Positions 47,215 to 60,792 of a stretch of DNA of 64,000 nt are shown here, piece by piece. The stretch's first letter is position 1; every line of letters begins with the position of its first letter. Made by a program: the position numbers and the translations under genes. This stretch comes from Inia geoffrensis (Eukaryota; Chordata; Mammalia; Artiodactyla; Iniidae). The notes beneath the pieces were generated by a model, which saw only the letters and a list, made by a program, of their open reading frames with translations, made no database searches and was not told the origin of the DNA. The stretch lies in the NCBI GenBank assembly GCA_036417435.1, contig CM070899.1, positions 147,574,237 to 147,638,236 on the forward strand, given 5' to 3'.

Positions 47215-47589
47215 TTCTTTTTTTAAAACATCTTTATTGGAGTAAAATTGCTTTACAATGTTGTGTTAGTTTCTGCTGTGTAACAAAGTGAATCAGCTAT
47301 ATGTATACATATATCACCATATACCTTCCCACTTGCATCTCACCCCACCCTCCCTATCCCACCCCTCTAGGTGGTCCCAAAGCAGAGAGCTGATCTTCCT
47401 GTGCTATGCAACTGGTTCCCACTAGCTAGCTATTTTACATTTCGTAGTGTATATGTGACAATGCTACTCTCTCGCTTCATCCCAGCTTACCCTTCCCCCT
47501 CCCCGTGTCCTCAAGTCCATTCTCTACATCTGTGTCTTTATTCCTGTCCTGCCCCTAGGTTCATCAGAACCATGTTTTTTTTGTTTTTT

Positions 47590-50500
47590 TGATTCCAGAT
47601 ATATGTACTAGCATACAGTACTTGTTTTTCTCTTTCTGGCTTACTTCACTCTATATGACAGACTCTCAGTCCATCCACCTCACTACAAATAGTTCAATTT
47701 TGTTTCTTTTTATGGATGAGTAATAGTCCATTGTATATATGTACCACATCTTCTTTATCCATTCGTATGTTGATGGACACTTAGGTTGCTTCCATGTCCT
47801 GGCTATTGTAAATAGAGCTGCAATGAACATTGTGGTATCTGTCTCTTTTTGAATTATGGTATTCTCAGCGTATATACCCAGTAGTGGGATTGCTGGATCA
47901 TATGGTAGTTCTATTTTTAGTTTTTTAAGGATCCCCCCTACTGTTCTCCATAGTGGCTGTATCAATTTACATCCCTACCAACAGTGCAAGAGGGTTCCCT
48001 TTTCTCCACACCCTCTCCAGCATTTATTGTTTGTAGATTTTTTGATGATGACCATTCTGACCTGTGTGAGGTGATACCTAATTGTAGTTTTGATTTGCAT
48101 TTCTCTAATGATTAGTGATGTTGAGCATCCTTTCATGTGTTTGTTGACAATCTATATATCTTCTTTGGAGAAATGTCTATTTAGGTCTTCTGCCCACTTT
48201 TGGATTGGCTTGTTTGCTTTTTGATATTGAGCTGCATGAGCTCCTTATATATTTTGGAGATGAATCCTTTGTCAGTTGCTTCATTTGCAAATATTTTCTC
48301 CCATTCTGAGGGCTGTCTTTTCGTCTTGTTTATGGTTTCCTTTGCTGTGAAAAAACTTTTGTTTCATTAGGCCCCATTTGTTTACTTTTGTCTTTATTTC
48401 AATTTCTCTATGAGGCAGGTTAAAAAGAATCTTGCTGTGATTTATGTCACACAGTGTTCTACCTATGGAATCCTCTAAGAGTTTTATAGTGTCTGGCCTG
48501 ACATTTAGGTCTTTAATCCATTTTGACTTTATTTTTGTATCCGTTAGGGGGTGTTCTAATTTCATCCTCTTACAGTTTTCCCAACACCAGTTATTGAAGA
48601 GGCTGTCTTTTGTCCATTGTATATTCTTGCCTGCTTTATCAAAGATAAGGTGGCCATATGTGTGTAGGTTTATCTCTGGGATTTCTATCCTGTTCCATTG
48701 ATCTATATTTCTGTTTTTGTGCCAGTACCATACTGTCTTGATACCTATAGCTTTGTAGTATAGTCTGAAGTCAGGAAGCCTGATTCCACCAGCCCCATTT
48801 TTCTTTCTCAAGATTGCTTTGGCTATTCGGAGTTTTTTGTGTTTCCATACAAATTATGAAATTTTTTGTTCTTGTTCTGTGAAAAATGCCATTGTTAATT
48901 TGATAGGGATTGCATTGAATCTGTAGATTGCTTTCAGCAGTATAGTCATTTTCACAATGTTGATTCTTCCAGTCCAAGAACATGGTATATCTCTCCGTTT
49001 GTATCATCTTTAATTTCTTTCATCAGTGTCTTATAGTTTTCTGCATACAGGTCTTTTGTCTCCTTAGGTAGGTTTATTCCTAGGTATTTTATTCTTTTTG
49101 TTGGCAGTGGTAAATGGGAGTGTTTCCTTAATTTCTCTTTCAGATTTTTCATCATTAGTGTATAGGGATGAGACAGATTTCTGTGCAGTTATTTTGTATC
49201 CTGCTACTTTACCAAATTCATTGATTAGCTCTAGTAGTTTTCTGGTAACATCTTTAGGATTCTCTATGTATAGTATCATGTCATCTGCAAACAGTGACAA
49301 TTTTACTACTTCTTTTATGATTTGGATTCCCTTTTTTCTTTTTCTTCTCTGACTGCTGTGGCTAAAACTTCCAAAACTAGTTGAATAATAGAGGTGAGAA
49401 TGGGCAACCTTGTCTTGTTCCTGATTTTAGAGGAAATGGTTTCATTTTTTCCCAATTGAGGACAGTGTTGGCTGTGGAATTGTCATATATGACCTGTATT
49501 ATGTTGAGGTAGGTTTCCTCTATGCCTACTTTCTGGAGAGTTTTTATCATAAATAGGTGTTGATTTTTGCCCAAAGCTTTTTCTGCATCTGTTGAGATGA
49601 TCACATGGTTGTTATCCTTTAGTGTATTAATATGGTGTATCATGTTGATTGATTTGCATATTGAAGAATCCTTGCATTCCTGGGATAAACCCCACTTGAT
49701 CATGGTGTATGACCCTTTCAATGTGCTGTTGAATTCTATTTGCTAATATTTTGTTGAGAATATTTACATCTATATTCATCAGTGATATTGGACTGTAGTT
49801 TTCTTTTTAGTGACATCTTTGTCCTGTTTTGGTGTCAGGGTGATGGTGGCCTCATAGATGAGCTTGGGCTGCTCCTCCCTCTGCTATATTTTGGAAGAGT
49901 TTGAGAAGGATAGGTCTTAACTCTTTTCTCAGTATTTGATAGAATTTGCCTGTGAAGCCTCTGGACCTGTTCTTTTTTTTGTTGGAAAATTTTAATCCCA
50001 GTTTCCATTTCATTGCTTGTGATTGATCTATTTATATTTTCTATTTCCTCCTGGTTCAGTTGGAAGGTTGTACTTTTCTAAAAATTTGTCCATTTCTTCC
50101 AGGTTGTCCATTTTTTTGGCATATAGTTGCTTGTAGTAATCTCTCATGGTCCTTTGTATTTCTGTAGCGTCAGTTGTTACTTCTCCTTTTTCATTTCTAA
50201 TTCTGTTGATTTGAGTCTTCTCCCTTTTTTTCTTGATGAGTCTGGCTAATGGTTTAGCAATTTTGTTTATATTCTCAAAGAACCAGCTTTTGGATTTATG
50301 GAACTTTGCTGTTGTTTCCTTCATTTCTTTCTCATTTATTTCTGATCAGATCTTTATGATTTCTTTCCTTTTGCTAACTTTGGGGTTGTTTTGTTCTTTC
50401 TCTAATTGCTTTAGGTGTAAGGTTAGATTATTTATTTCAGATTTTTCTTGTTTCCTGAGGTAGGATTGTATTGCTATAAACTTCCCTCCTAGAACTGCTT

Positions 50501-51345
50501 TTGCTGCATCCCATAGGTTTTGGGTTGTCATGTTTTCATTGTCGTTTGTTTCTTGGTATTTTTTAATTTCCTCTTTGATTTCTTCAGTAATCTCTTGGTT
50601 ACTAAGTAGCATATTGTTTAGCCTCCATGTGTCTGTATTTTTTACAGATGTTTTCCTGGAATTGATATCTAGTCTCATAGTGTTGTGTTTGGAAAAGATA
50701 TTTGCTATGATTTCAGTTTTCTTAAATTTACCAAGACTTGATTTGTGACCCAAGATATGATCTATCCTGGAGAATGTTCCATGAGCACTTGAGAAGAATA
50801 TGTATTCTGTTGTTTTTGGATGGAATGTCCTATAAATGTCAATTAAGTCTGCCGTGTTTAATGTATCATTTAAAGCTTGTTTTTTCTTATTTATTTTCAT
50901 TTTTGATGATCTGTCCATTGGTGAAAGTGGTGTGTTAAAGTCCACTACTATCATTGTGTTACTGTCAGTGTCCCCTTTTATGGCTGTTAGCATTTGCCTT
51001 ATGTGTTGAGGTGCTCCTATGTTGGGTGCATAAATTTTTACGATCGTTATATCTTCATCTTGGATTGATCCCTTGATCATTATGTAGGTCCTTCTTTGTC
51101 TCTTGTAATAGTCTTTGTTTTAAAGTCTGTGTAGTCTGATATGAGAATTGCTACTCCAGCTTTCTTTTGATTTCCATTCGCATGGAATATCTTTTTCCAT
51201 CCCTTCACCTTCAGTCTGTATGTGTCCCTAGGTCTGAAGTGGGTCTCTTGTAGGAAGCATATATATGGGTCTTGTTTTTGTATCCATTCAGCCAGTCTGT
51301 GTCTTTTGATTGGAGCATTTAATCCTTTTACATTTAAGGTAATTA
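47590..51345 (-). pseudogene. L1 ORF2 remnant
   Basis: The longest frame, 51080-50346 (244 codons), covers part of the endonuclease ('KIYAPNIGAPQHIRQML', 'IDHILGHKSSLGKF'). The reverse-transcriptase motifs lie in separate frames: [14 protein letters not shown] ends the frame at 49721-49377 and [12 protein letters not shown] starts that at 49300-49064. The C-terminal part is at 48811-47666. Several frameshifts make it nonfunctional. Confidence 0.92.
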
Positions 51346-51429
51346 TCGATATGTATGTTAATATTATGATTTTCTTAATTGTTTTGGGTTTGTTTTTGTA
51401 GGTCTCTTCCTTCTCTTGTGTTTCCTGCC

Positions 51430-52325
51430 TAGAGAAAGTCCTTTAGTATTTGTTGTTAACCTGGTTTGGTGGTGCTGAATTCTCTTAACTTCTGCTTGTC
51501 TGTAAAGGTTTTAATTTCTCTGTTGAATCTGAATGACATCCTTGCTGGGTAGGGTAATCTTGGTTGTAGGTTTTTCCCTTTCATCACTTTAAATATGTCC
51601 TGGAACTCCCTTCTGGCTTGCAGAGTTTCTGCTGAAAGATCAGCTGTTAGCCTTATGGGGATTCTCTTGTATGTTATTTGTTGCTGTTCCCTTGCTGCTT
51701 TTAATATTTTTTCTTTGTGTATAATTTTTGATAGCTTGATTAATATGTGGCTTGGCATGTTTCTCCTTGGACTGACCGTGTACGGGACTCTGTGCTTCTT
51801 GGACTTGATTGACTCTTTCCTTTTCCATGTTAGGGAAGTTTTCAACTATAATCTCTTCAAATATTTTCTCAGACTCTTTCTTTTTGTGTTCTTTTTCTGG
51901 GACCCCTATAATTTGAATGTTGGTGTGTTTAATGTTGTCCCAGAGGTTTCTGAGACTGTCCTCAGTTCTTTTCATTCTTTTTTCTTTATTCTGCTCTGCA
52001 GTAGTTATTTCCACTATTTTATCTTCCAGGTCACTTATCCGTTCTTCTGCCTCAGTTATTCTGCTATTGATTCTGTCTAGAGAATTTTTAATTTCATTTT
52101 TTGTGGTGGTCATCATTTTTTATTTGCTCTTTAGTTCTTCTAGGTCCTTGTTAAACATTTCTTGTATTTTCCACATTCTATTTCCAAGATCTTGTATGCT
52201 CTTTACTATCATCACTCTGAATTCTTTTTCAGGTAGGCTGCCTATTTCCTCTTCATTTGTTTGTTCTGGTGGGTTTTTCCCTTGGTCCTTCATCTGCTGC
52301 ATATTTCCTTGTCTCGACATTTTGT
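51430..52325 (-). pseudogene. L1 ORF1 remnant
   Basis: The 158-codon frame at 52116-51640 holds the coiled coil ('RITEAEERISDLEDKIVEIT') and 'FEEIIVENFPNMEKERVNQV'. The C-terminal part ('LSAETLQARREFQDIFKVMK') is in a different frame at 51845-51456, and the N-terminal part in a third at 52512-52120. Frameshifts near 51790 and 52118 break the gene. Confidence 0.9.
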
Positions 52326-54280
52326 TTAATTTACTGTGTTTGGGGTCTCCTTTTCGCAGGCTGCAGGGTCTTAGTTTCCGTTGTTTTCTGTGTCTGACCC
52401 CAGTGGGTGAGGTTGGTTCAGTGGCTTGTGTAGGCTTCCTGGTGGAGGGGACTGATGCCTGTGTTCTGGTGGGTGGGGCTGGATCTTGTTTTTCTGGTGG
52501 GCAGGGCCACATCTTGTGATGTGTTTTGGGGTGTCTGTGAACTTAGTATGGTTTTAGGCTGCATCTTTGCTAATAGCTGGGCTTGTGTTCCTGTCTTGCC
52601 AGTTGAGTGTCATGGGGTATCCAGCACTGTAATTTGCTGGCATTTGGGTGGAGCTGGGTCTTAGCGTTGAGATGGAGATCTCTGGGTGAGCTTTCGCGGA
52701 TTGTTATTTCATGGGGCTGGGATGTCTCTGGTAGTCCAATGTACTGTACTCCGCTCTCCCACCTTAGAGGCTCAGGCCTGACGTGAAAAACCAGAGCACC
52801 AAGACCCTGTCAGCCACATGGCTCAGAAGGAAAGGGAGAAAAAAAGGAAAAAAGTTATTAAAAAAAATAAATAAAAATTTAAAAAAGGAGAGAGCAACCA
52901 AACCAATAAACAGATCCACCAATGATAACAAGCGCTGAAAACTATAGTAAGATAAACATAAAAACCAGGAACAAATCAGTCATAGACAGCAGACCCCAAG
53001 TCTGCAGTTGTTCCCAAAGTCTTCCACCTCAATTTTGGGATGATTTGTTGTCCGTTCAGGTCTTCCACAGATGCAGGTTATATCAAGTTGATGGTGGGGA
53101 TTTAATCCGCTGCTTCTAAGGCTGCACAGAGAAATTTCCCTTTCTCTTTTTTGTTCACACAGCTCCCGGGGCTCAGCTTTGGTTTTGGCCCAACCTCTGC
53201 ACGTAGGTCACCCTCAGGCATCTATTCCCACCCATACAGGATGGGATTAAAACAGCGGCTGTCTAGGGGGCTCTGGCTCACTCATGCCAGGGTGAAGGAG
53301 GGGTATGGTATTTATCATGGTTATGTGGGGTGAGCCTGCGGCAACAGAGGCCAACGTGATGTGGCAACAGAGGCCAGCGTGGCATTGCAACAGCCTGAGG
53401 CGCAGTGTGTGTTCTCCTGGGGAAGTTGTCCCTTGATCATGGGATCTTGGCAGTGGCGGGCTGCACAGGCTCCTGGCATGGGGGTGGGGGTGTATGGATA
53501 GTGACCTGTGCTTGCACACAGGATTCTTGGTGGCTGCAGCAGCAGTGTTAGCATTTCATGCCCGTCTCTGGGGTCTGAGCTGATAGCCACGGCTTGCGCC
53601 CGCCTCTGGATCTCATTTAGGTAGTGCTCTGCCTTCTGTGGGCAGACAGGGCAAGAATCCCCTGTCCTTGTGCACCCCGAAACAATGGTCTCTTGCCTCT
53701 TAGGCAGTTCCAGGCTTTTTCCTGGACTCCCTCCCGGCTAGCTGTGGCGCACTAGCCCCCTTCAGGCTGTGTTCACCCAGCCAACCCCAGTCCTCTCCCT
53801 GGGATCTGACCTCTGAAGACTGAGCCTCAGCTCCCAGCCCCTACCCAGCCCAGTGGGTGAGCAGACAAGCCTCTCGGACTGGTGAGTGCTGGTTGGCACC
53901 AATCTGTGTGGGAATCTCTCCACTTTGCTCTCTGAATCCCTGTTGCTGTGTTCTCTTCCATGGCTCCGAAGCTTACCCCCACCACCACCCCCTGTCTCCG
54001 CCCACGAAGGGGCTTCCTAGTGTGTGGAAACTTTTCCTCCTTCTAGCTCTCTCCCAGAGGTGCAGGTCCCGTCCCTATTCTTTTGTCTCTGTTTTTTCTT
54101 TTTTCTTTTGCCCTACCAAAGTACATGAGGATTTTCTTGCCTTTTGTGAAGTCTGAGGTCTTCTGCCAGCATTCAGTAGGTATTCTGTAGGAGCTGTTCC
54201 ACATGTAGATATATTTCTGATGTATTTGTGGGGAGTATGGTGAACTCTGCATCTTACTCCGCCATGTTGAAGGTCCCCCT
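52326..54280 (-). promoter_or_regulatory. 5' UTR and internal promoter region of second L1
   Basis: About 1.95 kb upstream of ORF1, aligning throughout with 6901-9061. It carries an A-rich patch at 52840-52890. As in other full-length L1s, this is where the element's own promoter resides. Activity is unknown. Confidence 0.55.
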
Positions 54281-55050
54281 GCTAGCCACCTTTTAAAGTT
54301 GGCTCCTGATATAGTGTTCGACCAAGCAGAATAAGGAATAGTTTTCATTAAGGAAAAGTTTGGGAGATGAAAGAAAAGACTGGGGAATAAAGATCTAGCT
54401 AATTTATCCAGATGCAGCCTTACCTGATGAAGTGCAAACTGCACAAGGTGAATCTTTGGTGGATAGGAAATGTAATTTCTCACAGTTCATCAGCATATGA
54501 CAATGAATGCTTAACTATCTGACTAATCAACAACCGATTATCCCATCTGAATTAATAAGGCCTTAAAATGCTTTAATGAATGATATGGGATTTTCTAAAA
54601 ATTCTCTTATGTGTTTTATGCTTTTGAGAGCAACTTCTGTAACAGTTGCCAAGTCCTTCCCTTGCAAATGAGAAGTTCTTGGAAGTTAGAGACAGTAATC
54701 CTTCCAGGGCAACCTTCGTAGAACAATAATTTATTTAAGAAAGTAGATCTATGTATGTCTTCATTGTTCAGGCTCAGTTTCTGAACAGGAGCTGAGTGGT
54801 ACCCAATGTGTAATTATGACATGGAGCTGCCTCTGTTTTTGCATTTTTATTTATGCTGACAGTGGTGCTTTTGTTGATATTATAACCACAGAGATCATTC
54901 TTAATATAAGGAGAGGACTTGAAACATAGTAAAAGCCCCTAAATAATTTGGCACTCCAAAATAGTTCAGTTAATAAAAAGAGAAAAAATATCTCTTAGCA
55001 CACCTTCATATGAATCACAGGAGGCTGGTTTCTGCTTATGGTCTAAGATT
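54281..55050. other. AGBL1 intron
   Basis: Nothing recognisable. Confidence 0.45.
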
Positions 55051-55089
55051 GGTAATAATAAATGTATACTCTTGATTCTGGTGTGGTGA

Positions 55090-55735
55090 TTCTGGGTGGT
55101 GGTGGTGAGATGGCTGGAAGCAGGACCTCGGTTCTTGTCATCTTTGAAGAAATAATTCAGTAAAGAGACCAAGATTGTGAAACAGATAAAGCATTTATTA
55201 GAAGCAAACCACATGGGCAAACTCGCGGAGTGAGTTGCTCCCAGTAAAGGTGGCTTAGATCGCTTATATGGGGGCAGTCTTCTGGGTTTGTCTCTGGCCA
55301 ACCATCTTGCTTGTGCCCATATTTGCCCTGACTCAGGGTCCTTCCTGGTGGCATGCACATCTCTCAGCGAAGATGGGTTCCAGCATGAAGGTTTCTGGGG
55401 GGTTTGACAGGAGATGTTGTGGACTGGTGTTTCTTTCTCCCTTTGACCCCTTCGCTAGGCTGAGGACCTTCTCTGTGCATGTGCAGGCTGGGAAATCCCC
55501 TTGACCACAAGAATGAAAAAAATGTGGTCGATTTGTCTTTCACCCAATCAAGACCTGATGCTCCTGCTAGTATCTTCTCTCAAAGTTTCAACAGGAGACC
55601 CGTTGCAGCTGCTCAGACTGGGGCCCACCTATCTTCTACCTCCCTCTCATGCATCATTACAGTGTTCTGTCTTAAATGTGTACCAACATGTCAGCAGTTG
55701 TTCATCTCAAGATGGGCAGGCATGGAGAGGACCCA
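55090..55735 (-). repeat. Probable solo LTR of an endogenous retrovirus
   Basis: On the minus strand a TATA-like box (catataagc near 55270-55262) is followed about 65 bases later by AATAAA (55199-55194). Further 5'-to-3' lies a C-rich segment ('catctcaccaccaccaccca'), the spacing of a U3-R-U5 LTR. No retroviral genes are adjacent. The exact ends and any target duplication are not resolved, and the class (perhaps ERV1-like) is a guess. Confidence 0.45.
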
Positions 55736-55769
55736 GATAGTGGTGAAATGAATGCTGTTTATTTTCTTT

Positions 55770-56010
55770 TTGGCATAATTGACTTGCAAGTGACAATCGT
55801 TGAGCTGAATCCTGAGGAGAAAAGACTAATGAGGGATGTCATTATAGGTGTGTCAGCTGTGCAGTCGCACAGGTCCCATGCTTAGAAGGGCCTTGAACTT
55901 CGTTTAATGTTCTTCTGTCACCAACTTGAAAATCTTAAAAGTTTTGAAGGAGGGGCTTTGCATTTTCATTTTGCAATGGGCTCTCACATTGAGTAGCCGG
56001 TCTTGGGACT
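55770..56010. repeat. Unclassified old repeat-like segment
   Basis: Phrases such as 'ggtcccatgcttagaagggc' and 'tttgcattttcattttgcaa' look familiar from a dispersed mammalian repeat, but I cannot name it. Confidence 0.3.
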
Positions 56011-58091
56011 AATCTAAGGTCATGTAACTAAAAAGTGAAAAGGCTAGTGCCCTTCCCATGCTACTATCCTTTACTTCTAAGTATATAAGAAGAGTTCCAA
56101 CCTATTTTGCACGTACTCTGAAAGTCTTATGTGTTATCGGTTATGTAGCTGATTGGTATCTTTCATAATGGGGCTGAATTCAGGACTCTCTGTTTTTACA
56201 AATGAGGTAAGTGGGGCTCGGAAGTTAAATACCACAGTCAGTGGTGGTGCCTGATTTCTGATTTTCTTTTTCTGATTCCTGGGTCCATACACACAAGAAA
56301 TGTGCTGATGCAGTCATCAGAACAGGTATTCAGCATCACTATTCAGGCTCCTCTGTGATCCAGAACTTCCTCTCCTCCCTGTTCTATGTCCTCACACTAT
56401 TGCAAGCTAGCTTAGTTGTTAAAGCAGCTCACACTAAATTGACCACAAATAAATGTATTACCCACTTCTTGCTCACAGTGAATTTTATTTTCCTCTCCTA
56501 ACCCGAAGGAGGCATTTTCATGGTGGATGTTTCAGATACTGTGGCAGGAAGGAAAGAGGGAGGGAAGATTCAGAACCTCCAGACCCCTCAGATCCCAGCA
56601 CAGAGCTGAGATTGCATGTCTTGGCCCTCAGTGCTGGGAACAAAGTCCCAGACGGGCTGCAGAATCAAAAATTTGTTTAGCAGGTTTCAATACATACCTG
56701 AACCCAGGCCATTGCTGTGTTTCTTAAAAATAAATGAATAAAAAAAAAAAAAACACAATATGAACATCACCTACCCTCCAAAATGCAATTAAACATGCCT
56801 CTAAATCAGAAATGAAACCACTTAACTTTCTTCGAACCGCAAAACATGACGCGTTGTTTTAGGACAAGAAAATAGCAATGAGCCAGCAGCTCAATCCTGC
56901 CTCCAAGCTTCCCTGCAGGTGAACTTCAGTTGTCTTACCCACTTCCTCCCTCCCAGGAACCAGGCCAGCTTCAGTTTGCAGTTGTATTTAGCTGTGATTT
57001 GGCTAGTTTCCGACTCAGTGGCTGCCACTCACCTCTCATAAGGAGGTTTTGTTCACTGAAAGACTTTCCTTCCACTGTGCAGGATTATCACTTCAGTTTT
57101 ATTTTAGAACCCCAGGAGATAAGAGCATGGCTACGGGGCCCTGGGAGAAAGCCCCTGCTGGAGACTGATTCCCCAGTGGTCTGGCATAGAGTCTGACCAG
57201 GGGATTGTTCAGAACAGTTTATTGATTACTTTTAGTCCTTCCTAGGGTCTGGGCTCCGGAGAGTCTCCTGGAAGGATTCATTTGGTTTGATTTATTCTTC
57301 AAAAGCATTTTTAAAAAAAGATATTTTCCTGGAAACATTTAGCCTTACCTTCTTGATAAGTATATTTCCGGTTCAGTAGTACCCAGATTTGCCTGGTGTA
57401 TGCTTTATTGGTCTCCCGGGAATTGAGGGCAGGTGCCTTCTCACAATGGTCCTAAGAGAGAAGGCGCACTTTACACTTGGAGATCTGAGCCCTCAGAGCC
57501 AAAATGCTGGCAGGTCACCAAGAGCAGAGTCACTTTCTGCCCTTTTTGGTGGGACAGTGAAAAGGGAATTTCTCTGAGAGGTTGTCATTGATGCCATAAT
57601 GGAAGAAACGTGATAAAAGGGAGCTGTTACCAAAGGATAAATGGCTCATCCTAGCATCAGAGACTCTCAGTGAATGAGGCATTGAGGAATTAGAAAGTCC
57701 AGGCCCTTCTTAACCGGTAGGATTCCAGAGGTCAAAGGAACCCTGGACTTTTGAAGTTTGCAGAGCAGAGAGTAAGTGAGGAGTGAATAGAATCCAGGAA
57801 GATGGGATACAGGCTTCAGCAGGTTGGAATAGAAGGCAACGGATGAGCAGGTCTGGGGGTAGGTTTGGTAGGCAAGATCCATCCAGGATGGGGATTCTAG
57901 TGCTTTCTGAGACTGCTCTCCATTGGTTAATGGTGTTCTGGCATAACTGCACTTAGCCTAGTTAAATCCTTTCACACATCGTATGTCAAGAGGTACTTTG
58001 ATTAGCAGAGCCTTTGAATATGCAACTTCCAAGTAAAGAGTTGAGAAGTCATATTTTCTTTAGTTTGTGTACTCTTAAGGAACGGTGTATG

Positions 58092-58093
<2 letters not shown>
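56011..58093. other. AGBL1 intron
   Basis: A weak MIR-like stretch at 56165-56260 and an A-run at 56741-56753. The short open frames have no domain or splice support. Confidence 0.45.

Positions 58094-58133
<40 letters not shown>
58094..58133. repeat. (GT)n microsatellite
   Basis: About 20 GT units. Confidence 0.97.
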
Positions 58134-58136
<3 letters not shown>

Positions 58137-58339
58137 CACGTGTGTGCTTTTTGGATTTGAACTGAGGCAAGATACTGAATTTACACAGAACTAGAGAACA
58201 ATTCAGAAGGAAAAAAAAGCCTTGGGGTGGAGAGCATTGTTTCCTTAAACCCTAGTGGAGGTGGATGAAAAACCCAGAAGGGAGAGTAGTTCTACCTTTA
58301 CCAAGGCTCAGCCATTCTCCAACTCAGGCCTGCTTCCTG

Positions 58340-58510
58340 CTTTTGGCACAAGTGCTGCCTTTGCTGTCATGGGTCTGCATGTACTTGTCATTATCTCCAT
58401 TTTGCAGATGGCCAAAGTAAGCTTCACTAAGGGTAAATAACCAGCCTGAGGCCCCATGGTAAGGGGTTACCCAAGGAGGAGATCCCAGGTCTTCACCCCA
58501 CAGTTCCAGA
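58340..58510 (-). repeat. MIR SINE fragment
   Basis: 'cattatctccattttgcaga' and 'gatcccaggtcttcacccca' follow the reverse MIR consensus. Confidence 0.6.
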
Positions 58511-58651
58511 ATGTCCCCCTCCTTAGGGTCTGCTCTCACTGGGAAATTCCCCAGAAATGCACACAGTCCAAACACACAGCTTATTAAAGACCGTCATCAT
58601 TTTGTTAAATTTTCTATTTCCTCCACATTTCCCCCATCACCTCACATTTTC

Positions 58652-58803
58652 TTTTTTTTTTTTTAATCTTTTTAAAATTTTTGTTTGTTTGTTTGGCCAC
58701 GCTCTGCGGCATGCAGGATCCTAGTTCCCCGAACAGGGATCGAACCTGCGCCCCCTGCAGTGGAAGCATGGAGTCTTAACCCCTGGACCGCCAGGGAGGT
58801 CCT
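58652..58803 (-). repeat. Short tRNA-derived SINE
   Basis: A poly-T-led reverse SINE with 'gaacagggatcgaacctgcg' (B-box reversed) and end 'ggaccgccagggaggtcc'. The exact 10-bp duplications tcacattttc at 58642-58651 and 58804-58813 bound it. Confidence 0.9.
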
Positions 58804-58813
58804 TCACATTTTC

Positions 58814-60777
58814 AGTAACCATTTCAGTCCAGGGAAAGTTGAGTTCCTTTTTAGTTTGGGGAACCACATCTCTGTGATGGATGCTTCATTTTTTTCTCAG
58901 GAGCATTTTTTGCTTATTCTTTTCCCCTTTGGATATCTATCCATCCAGACCCTATAGCAGTATTGCCTTGACCATCCTCAAGAACGACCTGAGAGGGGAA
59001 CTAATTTGTGGGAATTTTCCGAGGGCAAATGTCATTCTCTTATTAGAAACTCTCATTCCCCAAGTGGAGAGTGGCTGACTGACTCACTGGTGAGAAGCCA
59101 AGAAACAACAAAGGTGGATGGAAGGGGGCTGGGTCTGCTATTTTTGCCCTCAGAGACACCTCCACCCTGCGCTTACTGTAACCTGGAAGAGCAGAGTGTA
59201 ACCTTCCTATGTCTCAGGAGGTGAGGTAATCTCAGGGCACTGCCTCAGCCTCCCATGGCTCACATACTGTTCCTTCCAGGGGGCCTGAGGTGGAGGAAGC
59301 AGGAGGCTGCGTTTGCAGTTGTGAAAGAATACCTTTCTCTTGTTCTTTTTCTTAAAAATATTCTTAAGAAAGCAGTGTTCTATTCAGCTTGACATTATGC
59401 TAAAAGCTTTTCCTTGGAAGACAATAGCTGTTCTCAGAAAAAAAGATTTACACGTAGTCCCGAGGGTGTAATGAGCTACCCCACGGCACCTGCCTCGGGT
59501 TGGGAGTTGTCACTTGTAAGTGGTTTTAAATTAAAACGGAATGGAAAAATACACAGTTACAGAATTCCCCTTTTGGCTTCTTTGCAAATCATTTTCCATC
59601 CTCTCTGGCCTTTGTCTCTTTCTGAGACACCTGATCAGGTATGAAGAACAGAGCTTTCCCGTGGCGAGAGGGTGAAGGGACAGTAGTGATCCAAGGAAGA
59701 CAGAAACCCAAAGTGGAAACCTCTCACTCCTGGGAATTCCTGTTTCTTTTATGCCCCCTACCCCCAGAGGCACGTGGAGCCAAGTATTATTAAGGGATCA
59801 TTGAATTCTAGAGCCTAAACATCCGTAAAGACTATGGAGTCCAGATACCTCAATTGCTAGTGAGAGATTGAAGTCAGGAGCATGAACTGACCTGTCTTGG
59901 TCACCTTGCTGATTGATGGCAGATGGGGTTCTAGACCTCTGACCTCTTGCCTCCTGGTTCAATCATGTGCTTTTCTTATTTTGTAAAGCACTGCTTCTGA
60001 GAAATGTTAGAACTAAAAAAAAAAAAACTACAAGAGTATGAAAAGACCTCTCTATGGAAATGTTTAATAAAAGGATTTAGAATTAGAAAAACTGAATTGT
60101 ACCCTTTTCTCGTTTTGAGATTTCCATCTCTTCAGGCAACCAGGGCTAGGAACCATGGTAGATATTAGGAATACAGAGATGACTAGTATGTGATCCTAAT
60201 CATTGAGACACCCATGATTGACATTGTGTGTGTGTGTGTGTGTATTTGTGTGTGACAGTCATGTTAACAGGTCATAATGGTACAGCAAGTTATACCAGAA
60301 CAAAGTTCAGTGGAAGCACAGAAAAGAGAGCATTTGTCTTCATGGTAGAATCAAAGGGGAACTGGTAACCAGGAGGGGAAGCTGTGTAAATCCCATGTGC
60401 ACAATGATCCTGTATTGACACAGCTTTGCTTTCAAAGAAACCTCAGTGGAGAATCCCAAAACCATTTAAAGAACTATTTGAATCTTTCTTCAGAAAACAT
60501 GAAAGGGGGAGTATGTAAAACCCATTCAAACCATTGTAAATTCATCTTTCCTCCTCCTCTATCTTACTGTTATCAATCTGCACACACAAATAGTGGTTCA
60601 CAGTAATCCCACCTTTTTTCAGTACACACCCTCAAAGCTATGACATTTAGACCAGTTGAGTACCTCCTTTTTACTTCCCATTTTGGCCCAGTCACTCCAA
60701 GAAAAGGAAGGTTAAGAATTCTTGCTCCTTCCAAGGCTGGTTGGAGGTGGGGGATGGGAAAAACTGTAAAACCTTAC
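58814..60777. other. AGBL1 intron
   Basis: A small GT repeat at 60225-60243. Otherwise no gene or repeat recognised. Confidence 0.45.
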
Positions 60778-60792
60778 AGTTGAATAGTTTTT

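Larger units (their letters stand above)
47215..54280 (-). mobile_element. Second full-length L1 retrotransposon, antisense to AGBL1
   Basis: About 7.07 kb, closely related to the first L1 and in the same reverse orientation. The 3' end is at the left ('tttaaaacatctttattgga' near 47221-47240) and the 5' end at about 54280 ('gccatgttgaaggtccccct'). ORF1 and ORF2 are disrupted. I see no convincing target duplication: 'accagcatttt' at the left and 'agccacctttt' at the right are only loosely alike. Its 5' UTR lacks the TA expansion of the first copy. Confidence 0.9.

Noticed and set aside
47200..54300. Target-site duplication for the second L1
   Set aside because: The best flanking match is loose and not directly abutting, so I do not claim it.
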